Shown: piece by piece, positions 6,797 to 8,066 of the stretch
Layout: each line of letters opens with the position of its first letter
Position numbering within the stretch: the first letter of the stretch is position 1
Origin: JBBPYR01 sp038199755
Lineage (GTDB): Bacteria; Chloroflexota; Ktedonobacteria; Ktedonobacterales; Ktedonobacteraceae
Direction of reading: 5' to 3'
Length of the DNA stretch: 8,066 bases
Assembly: GCA_038199755.1 (NCBI GenBank)
Contig: JBBPYR010000154.1
Location: forward strand, 1-8,066
The notes under the pieces: model-generated
What the model saw: the letters and a program-made list of their open reading frames with translations, nothing else
Database searches by the model: none
What the model was told of the DNA's origin: nothing
Made by a program: the position numbers and the translations under genes

Positions 6797-6911
6797 AATT
6801 CCGAAGGGACCAGCTTCAGCGCGTCCCCAAAGCGATTTATCGCCAGTGATCCGAAGGATCTCACGCAATGAATTGCGCCAAGGACGCGCTGAAGCTGGTC
6901 CCTACGGAATT
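6797..6911 (-). repeat. Cloverleaf-like structured repeat, copy B (inverted)
   Basis: The arms 6797-6826 and 6882-6911 are 30 bp long with a single mismatch (A6805 against A6903). Inside are hairpins GCGA/TCGC (6832-6843), GATCC/GGATC (6848-6860) and CGCAA/TTGCG with a TGAA loop (6864-6877). Reverse-complemented, it aligns end to end with copy A at 984-1086, with GATCACTGGCGATAAATCGC as the best-conserved interior (one mismatch). The outer arms differ from copy A in ways that keep pairing intact. It fills most of the recO to rad50 gap and ends about 28 bp from the recO stop, so it may also serve as a 3'-end structure for recO mRNA. Confidence 0.8.
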
Positions 6912-6939
6912 GGCAATAACCCAGCAAGGAGAGGATTAG

Positions 6940-7743
6940 TTAGCGCAGCTGTTCCAAAAAGTTCCACGACTGCAAATCGCGCTCTAGATGAAAGCGAATC
7001 AGACCGCGCATGGCGTTTTCCATTTCGGCATGGGTGCGTTTATCGAGGCGGAAGGGTGGAACCTTGCCCCAGTCGCTGCGCTGGAGCAGGCGCATCACCT
7101 TGAGGGCGTTCACTGACAGCGGTTGCGCCCACAGGGAAGAGCAGTTGGGGCAGAGTGCGCCGCCAAGCGAGGGCGTGAAGCCATTTTCCACGGGTTGCAG
7201 ATCTACGTTACAGTGGGCACAGGTGCGTAACACTGGTTCGTAACCCACTGAAGAGAGCAGGTAGATTTCATAGTAGCGCAAGAGCAACTGAGAGCGATTA
7301 TGCTCCTGGTCAGCGGCGATAGTGTTTTCCACCAACTGCGGCTTGAGCGTAACAACATCTTCATCAAGCGTGCGCAGAGCTGCCAGCAGCAACTTATAGA
7401 TGTCCTGGTGCTGGGTATCTTCCTCAATAAAGCGGTCGGTCAGTTCGGCGAGATAGAAGCCGCAGGTCATGTGCCACAGGTCAGTACGCACATGAGGAAA
7501 GCTCTCGATGCTTTCCGCTTGCGTAATAATGTCGAGATTACGCCCGACTGCCACTTGGAGTTGCGTGTGATTGAGCAATTCGAGATGACCCGCCTTTTTG
7601 CTCACAATACGCCGCACACCCTTAGCAACGGCATGAAATTTGCCTTTGTAAGGTGTGAAAAGGGTTAAGATGCGATCAGCCTCGCCCATATCGAGATGCT
7701 TTAAGATGATCGCTTCCGAGGAATAACTGCGTTGTTCTCGCAT
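6940..7743 (-). CDS. recO: DNA repair protein RecO
   Basis: The product is a 267-residue RecO, close to the family's usual 240-260. RecO binds single-stranded DNA and SSB and, with RecR (and RecF), loads RecA during gap repair and RecFOR recombination in the cytoplasm. The N-terminal OB-fold (about 1-80) contains the typical GEADRILTLFTPYKGK segment (20-34) and AKGVRR (40-45). A helical domain follows. C175-x2-C178 and C198-x2-C201 form the zinc finger found in many RecO proteins. The ATG at 7743 gives the canonical N-terminus, and AGG lies about ten bases upstream. The gene begins only 23 bp after the tRNA-Cys terminator stem, so it has no obvious promoter of its own there. Downstream, copy B of the repeat separates it from the rad50-like gene. 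Confidence 0.93.
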   Translation of the reverse strand: MREQRSYSSEAIILKHLDMGEADRILTLFTPYKGKFHAVAKGVRRIVSKKAGHLELLNHTQLQVAVGRNLDIITQAESIESFPHVRTDLWHMTCGFYLAELTDRFIEEDTQHQDIYKLLLAALRTLDEDVVTLKPQLVENTIAADQEHNRSQLLLRYYEIYLLSSVGYEPVLRTCAHCNVDLQPVENGFTPSLGGALCPNCSSLWAQPLSVNALKVMRLLQRSDWGKVPPFRLDKRTHAEMENAMRGLIRFHLERDLQSWNFLEQLR

Positions 7744-7758
7744 GAGTGGATTACCTGT

Positions 7759-7798
7759 AATGAAAAAAGAGAGACGTGATAATATTCACGTCTCTCTT
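7759..7798 (-). terminator. Intrinsic terminator of the tRNA-Gly/tRNA-Cys unit
   Basis: On the minus strand, a perfect 13-bp stem (arms 7798-7786 and 7779-7767) with a 6-base loop is followed directly by a T-rich tract (about 7768-7759: TCTTTTTTCA). The first base of the stem coincides with the final A of the tRNA-Cys CCA end. It is a textbook Rho-independent terminator for leftward transcription, lying between the tRNAs and recO. Confidence 0.88.
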
Positions 7799-7871
7799 GG
7801 AGGCGACGAGCGGACTCGAACCGCTGGTGCAGCTTTTGCAGAGCCGTGCCTTACCACTTGGCGACGTCGCC
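7798..7871 (-). tRNA. tRNA-Cys (anticodon GCA)
   Basis: Minus strand. The 7-bp acceptor stem GGCGACG/CGTCGCC is perfect. The D-arm has AAGTGGTAAGGC. The anticodon stem-loop has loop CTGCAAA with anticodon GCA. The T-arm contains GGTTCGAGTCC. The discriminator is U (7801), as expected for cysteine tRNA. CCA is encoded in the DNA (7800-7798) and its last base begins the terminator stem. It lies 10 bp downstream of tRNA-Gly and is evidently cotranscribed with it. Confidence 0.95.
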
Positions 7872-7881
7872 TGGGGTGGGG

Positions 7882-7953
7882 AGCGGGAGACGGGGATCGA
7901 ACCCGCGACTTTCTCCTTGGCAAGGAGATGCTCTACCACTGAGCCACTCCCGC
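7882..7953 (-). tRNA. tRNA-Gly (anticodon GCC)
   Basis: Minus strand. The acceptor stem GCGGGAG/CTCCCGC is perfect. The D-arm is GGCTCAGTGGTAGAGC. The anticodon arm TCTCC/GGAGA has loop TTGCCAA (anticodon GCC). The T-arm contains GGGTTCGATCCCC. The discriminator is U (7882). The next bases are CCC, so CCA is not encoded, unlike the neighbouring tRNA-Cys, and must be added after transcription. It is the first gene of the tRNA unit. Confidence 0.95.
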
Positions 7954-7986
7954 ATATCGCGTTAGCGCATTTGCGTGTGCAGCATT

Positions 7987-8015
7987 AAGATATCATACTC
8001 TTAGCGAATTGTCAA
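7987..8015 (-). promoter_or_regulatory. Promoter of the tRNA-Gly/tRNA-Cys unit
   Basis: On the minus strand, a consensus -35 TTGACA (8015-8010) is followed after exactly 17 bases by -10 TATCTT (7992-7987). Mature tRNA-Gly starts about 33 nt after the -10, leaving a short 5' leader for RNase P. This is the strongest promoter in the window, and by readthrough it might also supply recO. Confidence 0.85.
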
Positions 8016-8066
8016 CAGCTTTTGCTGAAAAATTTGGGTGATGGGGCAACAAATGCGTACTGCGAC

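Noticed and set aside
6637..6927. Minus-strand reading frame of 96 codons between recO and rad50
   Set aside because: It spans cloverleaf copy B, the rad50 promoter and the palindrome, and shows no protein family features.
6678..7103. Plus-strand reading frame of 141 codons
   Set aside because: It is antisense to the 3' end of recO and to the repeat, with R/G-rich composition typical of a shadow frame.
7742..7988. Short frames on both strands across the tRNA region
   Set aside because: They are translations of tRNA genes and the terminator, a well-known source of spurious proteins in databases.
1..8066. CRISPR array or toxin-antitoxin pair
   Set aside because: The repeats are not regularly spaced direct repeats with unique spacers, and no pair of small overlapping genes with family features was seen.

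Overview
The window looks like bacterial chromosome, most likely from Chloroflexota and possibly Ktedonobacteria. This is inferred from three things: a CpXC-type zinc-binding protein, a bacterial NurA-like nuclease beside a Rad50/SbcC-type ATPase, and many intergenic repeats built on GGGACCAG/CTGGTCCCTA. No ribosomal RNA or other strong taxonomic marker is present, so the assignment is tentative.

Layout from left to right. Positions 1-130 are extremely GC-rich, palindromic and rich in homopolymers, and may be a contig edge. A CpXC-domain gene (minus strand, 239-889) is bracketed by short inverted repeats. An intergenic stretch of about 500 bp (890-1404) holds a cloverleaf-like repeat (copy A), a repeat-end fragment, a perfect 25-bp-arm palindrome and an extended -10 promoter. 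That promoter serves a plus-strand seven-helix membrane protein of unknown function (1405-2142).

The rest reads leftward. Tandem tRNA-Gly(GCC) and tRNA-Cys(GCA) genes have a near-consensus promoter and an intrinsic terminator. They are followed by recO, then an intergenic region with copy B of the cloverleaf repeat and a good promoter with a palindrome just downstream, then a rad50/sbcC-like gene, then a nurA-domain gene. The nurA gene meets the membrane gene tail to tail.

Functionally, the right three quarters form a recombinational repair neighbourhood. RecO loads RecA. The Rad50-like ATPase is the DNA-tethering half of an Mre11-Rad50 type complex. NurA is a nuclease that in archaea works with HerA, Mre11 and Rad50 in end resection. 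No Mre11/SbcD or HerA gene lies in the window. The Rad50-like protein has an unusual CX6C motif at its apex instead of the CxxC zinc hook.

The most interesting unexplained element is the repeat of about 105-115 bp found in two inverted copies 5.8 kb apart. Its outer stem and one inner hairpin differ between copies by paired, structure-preserving substitutions.
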